DNA of 7,362 nucleotides. It comes from an uncultured Oscillospiraceae bacterium (GTDB taxonomy: Bacteria; Bacillota; Clostridia; Oscillospirales; Acutalibacteraceae). The translations under genes were made by a program, and so were the position numbers. The stretch spans positions 1 through 7,362 of the forward strand of contig URRG01000107.1 in assembly GCA_900550095.1 (NCBI GenBank), given 5' to 3'. This document shows, piece by piece, positions 6,171 through 7,362 of this stretch. Every line of letters starts with the position of its first letter. The first letter of the stretch is position 1. The notes under the pieces were generated by a model that was not told the DNA's origin, made no database searches, and was given only the letters and a program-made list of their open reading frames with translations.

Positions 6171-7260
6171 AGAAGCGTGGCGGCTGATTGCCGCCGCACA
6201 CGGAATGCGGTATCCCTTCATGGAGCCGCAGGACGCGGTTAAGCTCCTGTACCAGCAGGAATTCGGAGGGGGACATCTGATCCGGGATCTGGAAACGGCG
6301 AAGGGACGCTTGGAAACGGAATGGGAAGGGCTAACGGATGCGCAAAGGAGAAGCGCTCTTTCTGTTGAAGCAATCGGCAACGGATATGCCCGCCTGTATC
6401 TTTCCGCCGTACAGAACGAGGGGATATCCCTTTCGCACATCTGCCGCATGTTTGCGGCTTCCGCAGAGGAGCGGAGGGGAAATAGAGAACGGTTCCTTCG
6501 AAAGCTGGAGGAGCTTCCCAGCCTGGCAGGAGAGGGCATTTTTCCTTTTTCGCCGGAAGCGGCGGAGGCTTATACGGCGGAATACAAGGGATCCGGCTGT
6601 CCTTTGGTAAGCCACAGCCAGAGCTACAGGGAAGCGTACCGCCCGGCTTACAGGGTGATCGACAGCCGCTATGTTCCTTTGTTTCCCGTTATCCGGGCCA
6701 TAGATTCCCTTTTACAGGAAAAAGGCAGGGCGGTAGTGGCGATCGACGGCCGGGCCGCCTCCGGGAAATCTACGGCGGCCCGGCTCCTGGCCTGCCTGTA
6801 TGATGCGGCCGTTATCCATATGGACGACTTTTTCCTTCCATTGGAACTGCGCACACAGGAGCGCTTCAGAGAGCCGGGAGGAAATGTGCATTACGAGCGG
6901 TTCAAAACGGAGGTTTTGGAACCGCTGGAAACAGACGGCAGCTTTTCCTACCGGGTGTTCGATTGCGGAAGCTGCCGGTATCAAGGGGAACGCTTTGTAA
7001 AACGGACCCCTCTGACAATAATTGAGGGCTCATACAGTATGCATCCGTATTTTGAGGCTCCTTATGATCTGACGGTGTTTTACACGGTGGAGCCGAAGGA
7101 GCAGGAGCGCAGGATCCGCCTTCGCAACGGAGAGAAACTGTATGCCATGTTCCGTGACAGATGGATTCCTTTGGAGGAAGCATACTTCTCCGCTTTTTCT
7201 GTTGCGGAGCGAAGCGGCCTGCTCATAAAGGCGGATAGCGTGGAATTCCCCGCCATATAA
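6154..7260 (+). CDS. Two-domain protein: unknown N-terminal domain fused to uridine-kinase-like P-loop kinase
   Basis: The protein has 368 residues. The C-terminal half (about 180-368) is a P-loop kinase of the uridine kinase/phosphoribulokinase superfamily: Walker A DGRAASGKST (198-207), acidic MDDFF (223-227), EGSY (291-294) after a hydrophobic strand where Walker B-type residues sit, and a basic RRIRLRNGE stretch (319-327) resembling the lid. It should transfer phosphate from ATP to a small hydroxylated substrate, identity unknown. The N-terminal half (1-175) matches no domain I can name. It has distinctive stretches PFMEPQDAVKLLYQQEFGGGHLI (split at about 21-31 and 32-43), GNGYARLYLS (75-84) and SHSQSYREAYRPAYRVI (153-169). 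It is about 150 residues longer than a plain uridine kinase. The start at 6154 lies inside the ECF gene (17-base overlap), with a weak purine-rich AAGGCGGGG before it, so translational coupling is likely. The alternative start at Met18 (6205) has no better ribosome site. The protein is predicted cytoplasmic. Confidence 0.8.
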   Translation: MRSAPEEAWRLIAAAHGMRYPFMEPQDAVKLLYQQEFGGGHLIRDLETAKGRLETEWEGLTDAQRRSALSVEAIGNGYARLYLSAVQNEGISLSHICRMFAASAEERRGNRERFLRKLEELPSLAGEGIFPFSPEAAEAYTAEYKGSGCPLVSHSQSYREAYRPAYRVIDSRYVPLFPVIRAIDSLLQEKGRAVVAIDGRAASGKSTAARLLACLYDAAVIHMDDFFLPLELRTQERFREPGGNVHYERFKTEVLEPLETDGSFSYRVFDCGSCRYQGERFVKRTPLTIIEGSYSMHPYFEAPYDLTVFYTVEPKEQERRIRLRNGEKLYAMFRDRWIPLEEAYFSAFSVAERSGLLIKADSVEFPAI

Positions 7261-7279
7261 AATTTTGCTTGTCTGAGAA

Positions 7280-7308
7280 TTGACAATCATTGCGGGATAT
7301 GCTATGAT
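7280..7308 (+). promoter_or_regulatory. Near-consensus sigma-A promoter driving the FMN riboswitch transcript
   Basis: A perfect -35 TTGACA (7280-7285), a 17-base spacer and a -10 TATGAT (7303-7308) preceded by the extended TGC are visible. The predicted start is near 7315, a few bases before the FMN element begins. No terminator is visible between the kinase stop at 7260 and this promoter. Confidence 0.85.
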
Positions 7309-7320
7309 AACGACAACAGA

Positions 7321-7362
7321 AAGTCTTCAGGGCGGGGCGTGATTCCCCACCGGCGGTAAAGC
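7321..7362 (+). promoter_or_regulatory. FMN riboswitch (RFN element), 5' part, cut by window end
   Basis: The stretch contains the RFN signatures TCTTC, AGGGCGGGG, GTGATTCCCC and ACCGGCGGTAAAGC in the right order and spacing. This is the first part of the FMN aptamer, which binds flavin mononucleotide and shuts off riboflavin synthesis or uptake genes. The remaining helices and the expression platform lie beyond the window. A ribDEAH operon or a ribU transporter gene is expected downstream. Confidence 0.93.

Noticed and set aside
5598..6539. A 313-codon open frame on the - strand across the ECF and kinase genes
   Set aside because: It spans two convincing + strand genes and their regulatory region, and its product is rich in low-complexity His, Arg and Ser runs typical of antisense translation.

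Overview
This window looks like a chromosomal segment of a Gram-positive, low-to-mid G+C anaerobe, probably a member of the Clostridia. The basis is the strong AGGAGG ribosome sites, sigma-A promoters with 17-base spacers, clostridial-type EF-G and EF-Tu sequences, a DUF3842-type protein, an ECF vitamin-transporter S component and an FMN riboswitch. All genes read on the + strand. The species cannot be named from this sequence alone.

Region 1 (1-3335) is the distal part of a str-type translation operon. It holds EF-G (fusA, missing about the first 40-45 codons because the window begins inside it), a 109-base spacer carrying what looks like an independent tuf promoter, EF-Tu (tuf), and a strong intrinsic terminator.

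Region 2 (3351-5362) is a two-gene unit. A promoter and a roughly 160-base leader precede a membrane-anchored CapA/PgsA-type metallophosphatase-fold protein. A small DUF3842-like protein follows 16 bases later. No terminator separates this unit from the next one.

Region 3 (5359-7260) is the most interesting part. A near-consensus promoter, whose -35 box overlaps the previous stop codon, drives a roughly 234-base structured leader. The leader has four local hairpins, a possible antiterminator strand and a long terminator hairpin placed directly before the ribosome site. It controls an ECF transporter S component and, overlapping it by 17 bases, a two-domain protein made of an unknown N-terminal domain fused to a uridine-kinase-like P-loop kinase. 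The layout suggests ligand- or protein-controlled uptake of a small molecule followed by its phosphorylation. I could not assign the leader to a riboswitch class with confidence, and the substrate is unknown.

Region 4 (7280-7362) holds another near-consensus promoter followed by the 5' part of an FMN riboswitch, cut by the window end. A riboflavin synthesis or uptake gene is expected just beyond.
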